Below, in pieces: positions 1 to 7,112 of a DNA stretch of 39,747 nt; the first letter of the stretch is position 1; every line of letters starts with the position of its first letter. Position numbers and translations under genes: made by a program. The stretch lies in assembly GCA_937123825.1 (NCBI GenBank), contig CAKZKQ010000548.1, forward strand, positions 1 to 39,747, in the 5' to 3' direction. This stretch comes from an uncultured Pseudomonadota bacterium (GTDB taxonomy: Bacteria > Myxococcota_A > Bradymonadia > Bradymonadales > GCA-2716585). A model generated the notes under the pieces. That model worked only from the letters and a program-made list of their open reading frames with translations, had not been told where the DNA came from and searched no databases.

Positions 1-555
1 GGCGAACGAATCTATGACCGTGCCTCAGAGCTGCGCGCGGCCAAATTGGCCTGGGCACCGATCGTGGAGCGGCTCCAGCAGCCCCACTGCCGCTGGATTC
101 ACGGCAACCATGACACGCTCCTGGCCGAAGATGGCGTCCCATCCAGCCGCCGCATGCACTTTGATGGGTTGACCCTGGAGCTGCACCACGGGCACCTCTT
201 TGGGCGCATCAGCCCCATGCTGGAACCCATCAAATACCCCATCAAGTGGATCGCGGGGCGCTCTCAGCGCAAAGGCGGGCGCCTGGGGGACCTGCTCTAC
301 AAGATCAACGACACGCTCTCAGAGGCCCCCGACGACCCCAACCGACACAGCAGCACCGGACGGGGCGCGCTAAAGCGCCTGAAAGCCAACCCGGAGCTGG
401 ATCTGGTCATCTGCGGCCATGATCATATCCCCAGAGTCGATGTGACCCCAGAGGGCATCTACGCCAACTCAGGCACATGCGGTTATGGCCGCATGGATTG
501 GCTCAGCATCGACACGGCGTCCAAATCGGTGACCATCCACAACGGCACCACCTGA
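1..555 (+). CDS. Calcineurin-like metallophosphoesterase, 5' end cut off by window
   Basis: The frame is open from base 1 to the TGA at 553-555, giving 184 visible residues, so the N-terminus lies outside the window. Metal-binding motifs of the calcineurin-like phosphoesterase fold are visible: GNHD, then HHGH, then CGHDH, followed by YANSGTC. The first D-x-H block of the fold must lie upstream of the window. The motif order and the HGH block resemble the LpxH (UDP-2,3-diacylglucosamine hydrolase) branch, but the substrate cannot be read from this fragment. It is probably a cytoplasmic, Mn- or Fe-dependent enzyme. It converges on the TatD-family gene with only six bases between the two stop codons. 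The family call is firm; the exact role is open. Confidence 0.85.
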   Translation, partial: GERIYDRASELRAAKLAWAPIVERLQQPHCRWIHGNHDTLLAEDGVPSSRRMHFDGLTLELHHGHLFGRISPMLEPIKYPIKWIAGRSQRKGGRLGDLLYKINDTLSEAPDDPNRHSSTGRGALKRLKANPELDLVICGHDHIPRVDVTPEGIYANSGTCGYGRMDWLSIDTASKSVTIHNGTT

Positions 556-561
556 CTCCCA

Positions 562-1347
562 TCACAGCCCAAAAAGCGCACAAGCGTTGGCGGTGGTCAA
601 CGCGGCGATCTCCTGGACGCTTACAGCCCGATGTCGGGCGACGGCCTGGGCCACCTGAACAATGTCCACCGGGCGGCTGGCGCCAGCGCCGTGTTCAATG
701 GGCATGTAGGGCGCGTCGGTCTCCAAAAGCAGACGCCCAGGCGGAACCGCAGCGCACGAGGCCGCAGAGCGACGCGCGTTGGGACGCGCCGTCAGCCCCC
801 CAAAAGCCAGATGAAGTCCCGCTTGAACATAGAGCGGAACCATCTGAGCGCTGCCGCCATAAGCATGCATGATGCCCTTGATGTGGCCCCAGGCGGCGTT
901 GGCCTTCAAGACCTCCATCATCGCCCCCTGGGCACGCACACAATGGACACAGACGGGCACATCGGCGTCGATGGCGATCTGAAGCTGCTGCTCAAAAACA
1001 CGCCGCTGCCGCGCACGTCCTTGAGGATCTTTCTGGCGCAGGTGATCCAAACCCACTTCGCCCACGGCCACAACCTGAGGCAAGCTCAACGTCTGAGGCA
1101 AACGCGCCAACGCGCGCTCCAACACGGAGTCTTCCAATCGGTCCACCACATGGGGGTGAACCCCCAGCGCCACCACAACCCCCTCATGCGCCTGCGCCAC
1201 ATCCAGGACCCTGGCCCAGTGGGCGGGATCCACAGCGGGCAAAAGCCACCGACACACCCCCTGCCCCCGCGCCTGGGCCAACAACTCAGGCAACGCCGCA
1301 GGCAGCGCCGGGTCATCAAGGTGACAGTGGGTATCAAAGAACTCCAT
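562..1347 (-). CDS. TatD family metal-dependent hydrolase (DNase)
   Basis: This 261-residue protein has the usual length for TatD. Metal ligands are all in place: THCHLD near the N-terminus (H7, H9), GEVGLDH (E97), CVHC (H135), HAYGG (H161) and ETDAP (D211). Members are amidohydrolase-superfold, Mg-dependent 3'-5' exonucleases or DNases of the cytoplasm. The ATG at 1345-1347 starts directly in the conserved first strand (MEFFDTHCHLD), so no upstream start is needed, though the ribosome site is weak (GGGATG about ten bases upstream). The DUF3467 gene lies 86 bp upstream on the same strand and may be co-transcribed. Bacteria often carry several TatD paralogues, so I give no gene symbol. Confidence 0.93.
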   Translation of the reverse strand: MEFFDTHCHLDDPALPAALPELLAQARGQGVCRWLLPAVDPAHWARVLDVAQAHEGVVVALGVHPHVVDRLEDSVLERALARLPQTLSLPQVVAVGEVGLDHLRQKDPQGRARQRRVFEQQLQIAIDADVPVCVHCVRAQGAMMEVLKANAAWGHIKGIMHAYGGSAQMVPLYVQAGLHLAFGGLTARPNARRSAASCAAVPPGRLLLETDAPYMPIEHGAGASRPVDIVQVAQAVARHRAVSVQEIAALTTANACALFGL

Positions 1348-1433
1348 GACGCATCATCCCAGGCCAAAAACAACAAAACCCCACGGGGTCAACCATGGGG
1401 CAAGCGCACACCAAACACCACAAAAGACAGCGG

Positions 1434-1754
1434 TCAGTGGATTTGACCGCTTCCAGACCCACCCCCTTCAGTGCGGGTCGGCACGGCGATGGCACCAAAA
1501 CGCTGCTCATAACGGGTGACGTTCTCACCCAGTGCCGCCATCAAGCGTTTGGCATGCCGAGGGCTGATGATGACACGCGAGTTGACCTTCCCCTCCTGCC
1601 TCCCAGGCTGGAGGAACGCAAAGTCCAGGACAAACTCGCCCTCGCTATGCTGCACCATGACCAGGTTGGAGTAGGTCCCTTGGGCGGTGGCCTCATCAAG
1701 CTTGATCTTCAAACCCACGCGGGCGTTCTGCTCAGGTTTGTCCTGATTGCTCAT
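1434..1754 (-). CDS. DUF3467 family protein
   Basis: This is a small cytoplasmic protein of 106 residues. I start it at the ATG at 1752-1754 (MSNQDKPEQNARVGLKIKLD) because GAGGGAG lies just upstream. The longer reading from 1874 would add a hydrophobic stretch that overlaps a repeat and has no ribosome site. The body matches what I know of DUF3467: an N-terminal strand, then TYSNLVMVQHSEGEFVLDF, then VNSRVIISPRHAKRLMAALGENV, a compact alpha/beta pattern. The family has no assigned function. The last 20 residues are a Gly/Ser-rich tail. It sits between the TatD-family gene (downstream) and a structured, repeat-bearing intergenic stretch. Confidence 0.8.
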   Translation of the reverse strand: MSNQDKPEQNARVGLKIKLDEATAQGTYSNLVMVQHSEGEFVLDFAFLQPGRQEGKVNSRVIISPRHAKRLMAALGENVTRYEQRFGAIAVPTRTEGGGSGSGQIH

Positions 1755-1856
1755 CACTCCCTCACACTCAAAAAACCATGCAAGGCCTGTGGCCAAACCA
1801 CAGACCATCAAGCCCCACACAAAATCCAAACACTTCAAAAAGAAGAGAAGAAGCCA

Positions 1857-1883
1857 CGGGTTTGGGGCGAGCAATGATGGATG
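1857..1883. repeat. 27-bp direct repeat, copy 1
   Basis: The stretch beginning CGGGTTTGGGGCGAGC and ending in ATGGATG is identical, by eye, to 1973-1999. The two copies start 116 bp apart, are in the same orientation and are intergenic. Confidence 0.8.
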
Positions 1884-1972
1884 TCAGACGCTGAATCACT
1901 CAGCGATGGCCCACAGGCCGCCAAGCCGCCACCAACCTGACATCATTCCAAGAGAAAATCTCAAAGAAACGC

Positions 1973-1999
1973 CGGGTTTGGGGCGAGCAATGATGGATG
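1973..1999. repeat. 27-bp direct repeat, copy 2
   Basis: Second copy of the repeat at 1857-1883. It abuts the base of the hairpin at 1999-2064. No coding role is seen. Confidence 0.8.
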
Positions 2000-2064
2000 C
2001 AGGGGGCCTCGAAAGGAGCGCAGCCATAGCAGCGCTATTGCAAGCGACTTTCGTGGTTCCCTGC
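1999..2064 (-). terminator. Three-tier stem-loop downstream of the DUF547 gene
   Basis: The stretch folds as nested inverted repeats: GCAGGG (1999-2004) with CCCTGC (2059-2064), CGAAAG (2010-2015) with CTTTCG (2048-2053), and ATAGC (2026-2030) with GCTAT (2034-2038). It lies 21 bp past the DUF547 stop codon in the direction of transcription, which suits a terminator or a 3'-end stabilising structure for the murA-DUF547 transcript. There is no clear T-run after it, so intrinsic termination is uncertain. Confidence 0.45.
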
Positions 2065-2085
2065 GCCATCAGGGCCGTCCCAAAC

Positions 2086-2982
2086 CTATTTGCTTTCGTT
2101 GAGGGCCCAGTCATAGTCGTGGAAGGTCAACGTGGAGGCCTTGATGGTGTCGGCCTGGGCCGAATCCATGTACTTGGCCAGGAAGTCGTTGACGGTGCCG
2201 GAGGACTTTTTGAAGTCGGCGGCAAACCAGTTGAAGATCTGGGAGGTGTCGACGACCTTCTTGGCGGCATCGACCTTGGTTTCCTGCAGGACGTACTCGC
2301 GGGCGCCAGCTTCCAACTCTTTTTCAAGGTTGGCCGGGGTGATGGCGTCGCGGCGCAGGCGCGGGCAGGAGGCCGAGGCGCAGTTGACGACAAAGTGGAT
2401 GCGGGCTTCACCGAACTCGGCGCCGCGGATGCGCTCGTTCTCCAGCACGTCCAGGGTCATCTCTTCGCCGGCGACTTTGTGCTTGATGCCCTTGAAGAAG
2501 TCGGGGTTCTTGACGTCCATGACGGACTTGATCGGGTAGCGATCGATGACCGCCTTGAGGGTCAGGACGTTGTAGGCGTTGATGTAGAAGGAGAGCTTGG
2601 CGTCGCGGCCCATCTTGGAGATGTCGGCGGTGCCCACGCGCTTGGCGGCGTCCTTCAGATCGCCCATGGCGGCGTCGTCGCCCTTGAGGCCTTTGTAGTC
2701 GACCTTGCCGCGCTCGGTGACGTACTTCTTGAGCAGCGCGTCGTACTTGGCAAAGTCAAAACCAGCGGCGTCGCCAGCGGCCGGAGCGGCCTTCTCGCCA
2801 GCGGCGGCTTTGTCACCGCCTTCCGCCTTGGCAGCAGGGGCGCTGCCAGCACCGGCAGCAGGGGCGCTCGAAGCACCCGCCGAGGGGGCCTGATCGTCCT
2901 TGATCTCGCCTTTGCCGCAGGCGGCCAGGGGCACGAGAGCGCACACAAGCGCCGCAGTCAGGGTCTTTTTGACGATGTTCAT
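2086..2982 (-). CDS. DUF547 domain lipoprotein
   Basis: The protein has 298 residues from the ATG at 2980-2982, which has a good ribosome site (GAGGAGAG, about 5 bases upstream); the longer reading from 2997 lacks one. It begins with a charged N-terminus, a hydrophobic core and the lipobox LAAC (Cys22), so it should be lipidated and exported. Residues about 25-70 form an Ala/Gly/Pro/Glu linker. The rest matches DUF547: KVDYKGLK, SFYINAYNVLTLKAVIDRYP, HFVVNCASASCPRL and IFNWFAADF are typical blocks, with paired cysteines in the NCASASC region. The domain's function is unknown; the NAYN and NC motifs suggest a thiol- or metal-related enzyme, which is inference. It follows murA by 27 bp and is probably co-transcribed with it. 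Confidence 0.9.
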   Translation of the reverse strand: MNIVKKTLTAALVCALVPLAACGKGEIKDDQAPSAGASSAPAAGAGSAPAAKAEGGDKAAAGEKAAPAAGDAAGFDFAKYDALLKKYVTERGKVDYKGLKGDDAAMGDLKDAAKRVGTADISKMGRDAKLSFYINAYNVLTLKAVIDRYPIKSVMDVKNPDFFKGIKHKVAGEEMTLDVLENERIRGAEFGEARIHFVVNCASASCPRLRRDAITPANLEKELEAGAREYVLQETKVDAAKKVVDTSQIFNWFAADFKKSSGTVNDFLAKYMDSAQADTIKASTLTFHDYDWALNESK

Positions 2983-3009
2983 GACTTCTCTCCTCACAGT
3001 CCTGTCGGT

Positions 3010-4293
3010 TTAAACCGGCAGACGCTGGATGTTGGCACCCAACGCCTGAAGCTTTTGATCGATGCGCTCATAACCGCGATCGATCTGACGAATGTTGTAA
3101 ATGGTGCTCTGGCCTTCAGCGGCCAACGCGGCAATGAGCAGCGCCATACCGGCGCGCACGTCGGGAGACTCAAGCGTGGCCCCGTAGAGCTTGGCCGGGC
3201 CAACCACGACCGCACGGTGGGGATCGCACAGGATGATCCGGGCGCCCATGCTGCGCAGGCTGTCGGTGAAGAACATGCGGCCTTCAAACATCTTCTCAAA
3301 GAAGAGCACCGTGCCACGCGAGACGGTCGCCATGGTAATGGCGATCGACATCAGATCGGTGGGGAAGGCCGGCCAGGGAGCGTCCGAGATTTGCGGGATC
3401 TCGTTGTGGAAATCGTTGACGATCTCCAGGGGCTGGTCGGCGGGGACCCAGAGGTCATTGCCGCGCAGCTCAAAACCCACGCCGAGCTTGTTGTAGACCA
3501 CGCGCACCATGCGCAGGTCTTCGGCCACAACGTTCTTGATGGTCAGCGCCGAGCGCGTCATGGCCGCCAGACCAATCCACGAGGCCACCTCCATGAAGTC
3601 GGGGCCGATGGTGTGGTCCACGCCGCCAAGGCTGTCGCTGCCGTCGATGATCAAGCGGTTGGTCCCGATGCCATCGATGGTGGCGCCCATGCCCTGGAGC
3701 ATACGACACAGGCCCTGAACGTGGGGCTCACAGGCGACATTGCTCAGCACGCTCTGGCCTTTGGCCAGCACCGCCGCCATGACGATGTTCTCGGTGCCAG
3801 TCACCGAGGCTTCATCAAGGAAGATCCGCGCGCCCTGAAGGCGAGCAGCGGTGATGCGGTAGAGTTTATTGCGCCAGTCGATGGCGGCGCCAAGGCCCCG
3901 GAACCCCAGAAAGTGGGTGTCCAACCGGCGGCGCCCAATGACGTCACCGCCAGGAGGCGGCAGCTCGACCTCACCCTGGCGACCCAGCAGCGGGCCCGCA
4001 AAGAGGATCGAGGCGCGGATGCGCTTGCACTGCTCAACGGGCAGGTGCACAAGACCGCTGAGGTTGTTCTGAATGCGCACAGCGTTGTCATCGATCCACT
4101 CGACGCTGCCGCCAAGCTCGCGCAACACGTCGAGCATCACCAGAACATCTTTGATCTGCGGCAGGTTGCGCAGGATGACGGGCTCGTCGGTGAGCAACGT
4201 GGCTGCCAGACACGGCAACGCCTCGTTTTTGTTGCCCCCGGGGACCACCTCTCCGCTCAAACGAGCGCCGCCTTCTATGACGAATTTTTCCAT
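3010..4293 (-). CDS. murA: UDP-N-acetylglucosamine 1-carboxyvinyltransferase, Asp-type (MurA)
   Basis: MurA transfers enolpyruvate from PEP to UDP-GlcNAc, the first committed cytoplasmic step of peptidoglycan synthesis. The 427 residues from the ATG at 4291-4293 match family length; the longer reading from 4386 adds 31 residues with no family resemblance. Family residues are present: NKN at 21-23 (E. coli K22/N23), RAS near 93, FPTD (the general-base Asp, E. coli D305) and DRGYERI near the C-terminus (E. coli R397 region). The loop residue that is Cys115 in E. coli is Asp here (residue 117 in PPPGGDVIGRR; codon GAC at 3943-3945). Asp-type MurA enzymes are active and fosfomycin-insensitive, as known for Mycobacterium tuberculosis and Chlamydia. 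The DUF547 lipoprotein gene follows 27 bp downstream. Confidence 0.96.
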   Translation of the reverse strand: MEKFVIEGGARLSGEVVPGGNKNEALPCLAATLLTDEPVILRNLPQIKDVLVMLDVLRELGGSVEWIDDNAVRIQNNLSGLVHLPVEQCKRIRASILFAGPLLGRQGEVELPPPGGDVIGRRRLDTHFLGFRGLGAAIDWRNKLYRITAARLQGARIFLDEASVTGTENIVMAAVLAKGQSVLSNVACEPHVQGLCRMLQGMGATIDGIGTNRLIIDGSDSLGGVDHTIGPDFMEVASWIGLAAMTRSALTIKNVVAEDLRMVRVVYNKLGVGFELRGNDLWVPADQPLEIVNDFHNEIPQISDAPWPAFPTDLMSIAITMATVSRGTVLFFEKMFEGRMFFTDSLRSMGARIILCDPHRAVVVGPAKLYGATLESPDVRAGMALLIAALAAEGQSTIYNIRQIDRGYERIDQKLQALGANIQRLPV

Positions 4294-5116
4294 GGTCAGT
4301 TTGCCTTGCCTTCCGTGGCGGTCGGGCCTTCTTCCAGTGCGGTGGCCCAACCTTATCCGAATTGACGATGGGACGCATGGCCCCATGCCATGACGCCGCC
4401 CCTTTGTATGTTGGGGAGCCGCGCGAGCGCTTGAAACCTTGACCCCATTGGTGTTCTGAAGATTGCCCTGGCGTTACATGAAACATGCACATGAAGCCCG
4501 CCCGGGCTCTTGCACATCTCACCGCTTTGACCAAAACAGCTCCAGTCCGCATGGGGATCGGGCTCAAGTTGTCGGACGGCTCCTCTTTGGACCGCGCAAC
4601 CCCACGCGGCCACAGAAGTGTTCGCCAGCACACGCTGACAGCATTCAACAGAGTTTTGTTTCGCTGCCGACACCCACCACAGACGCCAACAAACCGGGGA
4701 AAACCCTCTTTGTCGTGCATCAAATGAGCATCAGCGCGGTGCGTGGCCGTGGGTCAACCCCAGGACACCATGATTTGTGCCCGTCTCCTGGCAAAACGCG
4801 CCTCAAAGCCAGGACAATGACCTGCACAGGCGACGGCTGTGGCCCCGCCTTACACCGGAGAGGGCGGTTCCAAGAGCGACCGCAACACTCAGCATCTGGC
4901 TGAGCACGTTGTTGGCCAAGATCACACTCGGTTCAAACACCAGGTGCGTCGATGAGCGCCCTCTTAAGGCGGTCAGCTCCAAGGACAGACAGGGCAAGAG
5001 CGACAAAGGGTCGCCGACGGCGGCGCAGATGGCCGCAGGTTTGATGGCAAAGGCGACGGTGCGCCAAGCACCCATCAGCGGGCACCGCGCGGCGCGTTGG
5101 CCTGCCACCAAAGGCG
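4294..5116. other. 823-bp gap upstream of murA without a convincing gene
   Basis: Several short overlapping frames exist on both strands (for example 4463-4903 plus and 4803-5120 minus), but none has a family motif, a believable ribosome site or codon use like its neighbours. The part next to murA should contain its promoter; no pair of boxes is clear enough to call. I see no RNA gene. Confidence 0.45.
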
Positions 5117-5791
5117 TCAATCGACCTCTTCTTCTTCGTCGTCGTCGTCGTCGTCCGAAGCGGCGATCTCCTCGTTTTCGAGGTCATCGTCTTCGAAACC
5201 GTCGCCGTCACCCGAGTCGTCTTCCTCTGGGGCGTTGTCCGCCTCATCCTCGGGAGCCAGGATCGACACCGAGGGCGCCTGGGTAAAGAGGCCCCTGTCA
5301 ATGCCGGCGTCCACAAAGTCCTGGTAACGCTCCCGCGCCACCTCACCTCGGTCAATCCCCTCAGGGGCGACCTTGATGTCCAACTCGGCGAACTTGACGT
5401 CAAAGTCCGGACGCAGGCGCATCAGCGAGTTGCGATCCATGTTGTAGGCCCGCAGCGCATCATGGATGTCCTGCTGGCCACAACCGAAGCGCTTGGAGAC
5501 TTCGCGCACGCCTTGCTTGCGGTAATTGCCACTTTCACCAAGACCAAGGTGGAAGGCGGCAAAGAGTTCAAAGGGATCAATCGGGCGACGCGGGCCGCGA
5601 TTGCCACCGCCTCCTCCCACACCATTGCGACGACGGCGACGACGGCGACGGCCTTGACCATCACCACCGTTGTTGCCACTTCGCTGACCACCGCCCTGGG
5701 ACTGACCACCGCCCTGGCCGGATTTGCGACGACGGCGCCGGCGGTTGTTGTTGCCCTTGCCTGCCTTGTTTTCCTGATCGTGATCGCTCAA
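5117..5791 (-). CDS. Protein with Arg/Gly-rich N-terminus, small central domain and poly-acidic tail
   Basis: I read 224 residues from a TTG at 5789-5791, chosen for the GAGG 8 bases upstream and the start MSDHDQENK; the longer reading from 5893 has no clear ribosome site. Three zones are visible. Residues about 8-70 are almost all Arg, Lys, Gly, Gln and Asn, including six- and eight-Arg runs. Residues about 70-165 form a mixed domain (PIDPFELFAAFHLGLG, RKQGVREVSKRFGCGQQDIHDAL) that reads as helical and could be an HTH-like nucleic-acid-binding fold. The last 50 residues are mainly Asp and Glu. Basic disordered N-termini of this kind usually bind RNA or DNA, and the acidic tail may self-shield it; this is inference. 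I do not recognise the family. The start is uncertain. Confidence 0.7.
   Translation of the reverse strand: MSDHDQENKAGKGNNNRRRRRRKSGQGGGQSQGGGQRSGNNGGDGQGRRRRRRRRNGVGGGGGNRGPRRPIDPFELFAAFHLGLGESGNYRKQGVREVSKRFGCGQQDIHDALRAYNMDRNSLMRLRPDFDVKFAELDIKVAPEGIDRGEVARERYQDFVDAGIDRGLFTQAPSVSILAPEDEADNAPEEDDSGDGDGFEDDDLENEEIAASDDDDDDEEEEVD
5128..5156. repeat. Simple-sequence tract (TTC/GTC)n encoding the acidic tail
   Basis: A run of TCT/TTC then GTC triplets on the plus strand encodes the consecutive Glu and Asp residues at the C-terminus of the minus-strand gene. Being triplet-based, slippage would change tail length without a frameshift. Confidence 0.6.
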
Positions 5792-6309
5792 CGCTTCAAC
5801 CTCAACATCACACCCTGCCGCCAACACAACGTTAATCTGCGGACAGAGCCTCGTCCAAGGAGTTCCCATGCGCGCATGACTGTCCGCCGCCAAAAAACCA
5901 GACCAGCGTCACGAACCCCGCAAGGACTTCACCACGCCGCCCTTGCGTGCCACCGCGCAAAACTACAGGATTGTGGAGATCTCATAACTTTAGGCCAGCG
6001 CTCTAAAACACAGCCAAAGCACAAGGCTTTGTGCAAAGCCGCGTGCTTTTGACCTGTTTACCGGCGATGTAACGCTAGACCTGAATTCTCACCTTCATAG
6101 GCCAGAAGCACCTTCATCGGGCGCTTGGCGCAGGCACCACCACTTAAGGGCAAGATTGCCTGCCTGACCCAGCGCGGCTGTCATCTACAGCCGCTTGCTG
6201 ACCGGCTTCATCACTTTAGCCGTCCATGGACCCTCTTGGCAATGCCCAATTGCACCCCAGAGGCCCCACGGTCTTACAAAACGCTGCGCGATCCCCAAAC
6301 ACAGGGGCT
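5792..6309. other. 518-bp gap without a gene
   Basis: The stretch lies upstream of the Arg-rich protein gene and downstream of the 200-residue protein gene. No frame looks coding. A small perfect hairpin (GCACAA, loop GGCT, TTGTGC at about 6019-6034) is present but isolated. The side next to 5791 probably holds the promoter of the Arg-rich protein gene; no boxes are clear. Confidence 0.4.
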
Positions 6310-6912
6310 TCACGCACGCGCCGCTTCACCAAGACGCCAGAAGTATATCCCGACGTTGGCCGTGTCTCCGTGCGACAAACGGAACGTGTCCGTCTCAAAG
6401 TTGGCCTTGAGCATCTCACTGGAGACGGCATCCTCAATACGGGAAACCAAATCCTTCAGGTGCTCTTTGTACTCGGCCTTCTTGCCCGTCGTACGAATCA
6501 ACGTGATCATGAAGTACGCAAAATCCTGACCGGCACCCGCCAACCTCTTGATGTCACGCACCACCGCATCTGCGCGGTTGTCGTAATCGAGGTTGATCCA
6601 GATCATCCGGGCATTGAGCCACAGGCCCGCCCTGTCGTGACGACGACGGCGAGGCGGCGGAGCCACCGACAAATCACACTTCAGTCGGCGACGCTCCCCT
6701 GGGATCGGCAGCTCGCGGTCCAACCAGATGACGTGGTTGTCCGGCACGCTCATCGGCTCCAAACTCTGATAGAAGTGGTTGGACAACTCCAACAAGAGCC
6801 AACTATCAAACGTCATCGCACCGATGTCCACGAAGGCGCGCAGCTTGCTCTCATTTTCTTTCAGAAAGTTGCAGAACTCGCCTAGCGCGTCCTCTATCCG
6901 GGCGTGATCCAT
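6310..6912 (-). CDS. Conserved-looking hypothetical protein, 200 residues
   Basis: The ATG at 6910-6912 has GAGG seven bases upstream and an AAGGA abutting the start, so the start is well supported. The protein has no signal peptide and no membrane segment, so it should be cytoplasmic. It opens with a helical part (ARIEDALGEFCNFLKENESK), then an aromatic-rich section (FDSWLLLELSNHFYQSLEP), a Pro/Arg-rich loop (PPPRRRRHDR), and a C-terminal alpha/beta part (MIWINLDYDNRADAVVRDIK, then FAYFMITLIRTTGKKAEYKE). Codon use is like the neighbours. I do not recognise a family and assign no function. The next gene upstream on the same strand ends 200 bp away, so an operon is possible but not tight. Confidence 0.75.
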   Translation of the reverse strand: MDHARIEDALGEFCNFLKENESKLRAFVDIGAMTFDSWLLLELSNHFYQSLEPMSVPDNHVIWLDRELPIPGERRRLKCDLSVAPPPRRRRHDRAGLWLNARMIWINLDYDNRADAVVRDIKRLAGAGQDFAYFMITLIRTTGKKAEYKEHLKDLVSRIEDAVSSEMLKANFETDTFRLSHGDTANVGIYFWRLGEAARA

Positions 6913-7112
6913 TCCTTTTCCTCAGACAGCATGGGCCCGGGGCCCGAGGGCGTCTCGCCGCTCAGAACCCCATCTCGTCCTCTTGACAAGATCGGGCACT
7001 TCTGACCGACGCGCCATACTCTTTGATAAAACTTCAAAAAAATCAAATGATTTCGACAACGTGCGCGTCTTCGCAGACCACAACACCCCCTCCAAGCCCA
7101 AAGTCCACCCCA

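Larger units (their letters stand above)
1755..2085. other. Intergenic stretch with a 27-bp direct repeat and a long hairpin
   Basis: These 331 bp between the DUF3467 start and the DUF547 stop hold no convincing gene. They carry two copies of a 27-bp repeat and a 66-nt stem-loop, listed separately. The upstream part (about 1755-1850) is A-rich and probably holds the DUF3467 promoter, but I cannot point to clear -35 and -10 boxes. Confidence 0.5.

Noticed and set aside
1747..4365. 872-codon open frame on the plus strand
   Set aside because: It runs antisense through the DUF547 and murA genes, which have clear motifs. The translation is a GC-rich shadow with no family resemblance.
4803..5120. 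105-codon minus frame in the gap upstream of murA
   Set aside because: No ribosome site, no motif, and composition unlike the flanking genes.
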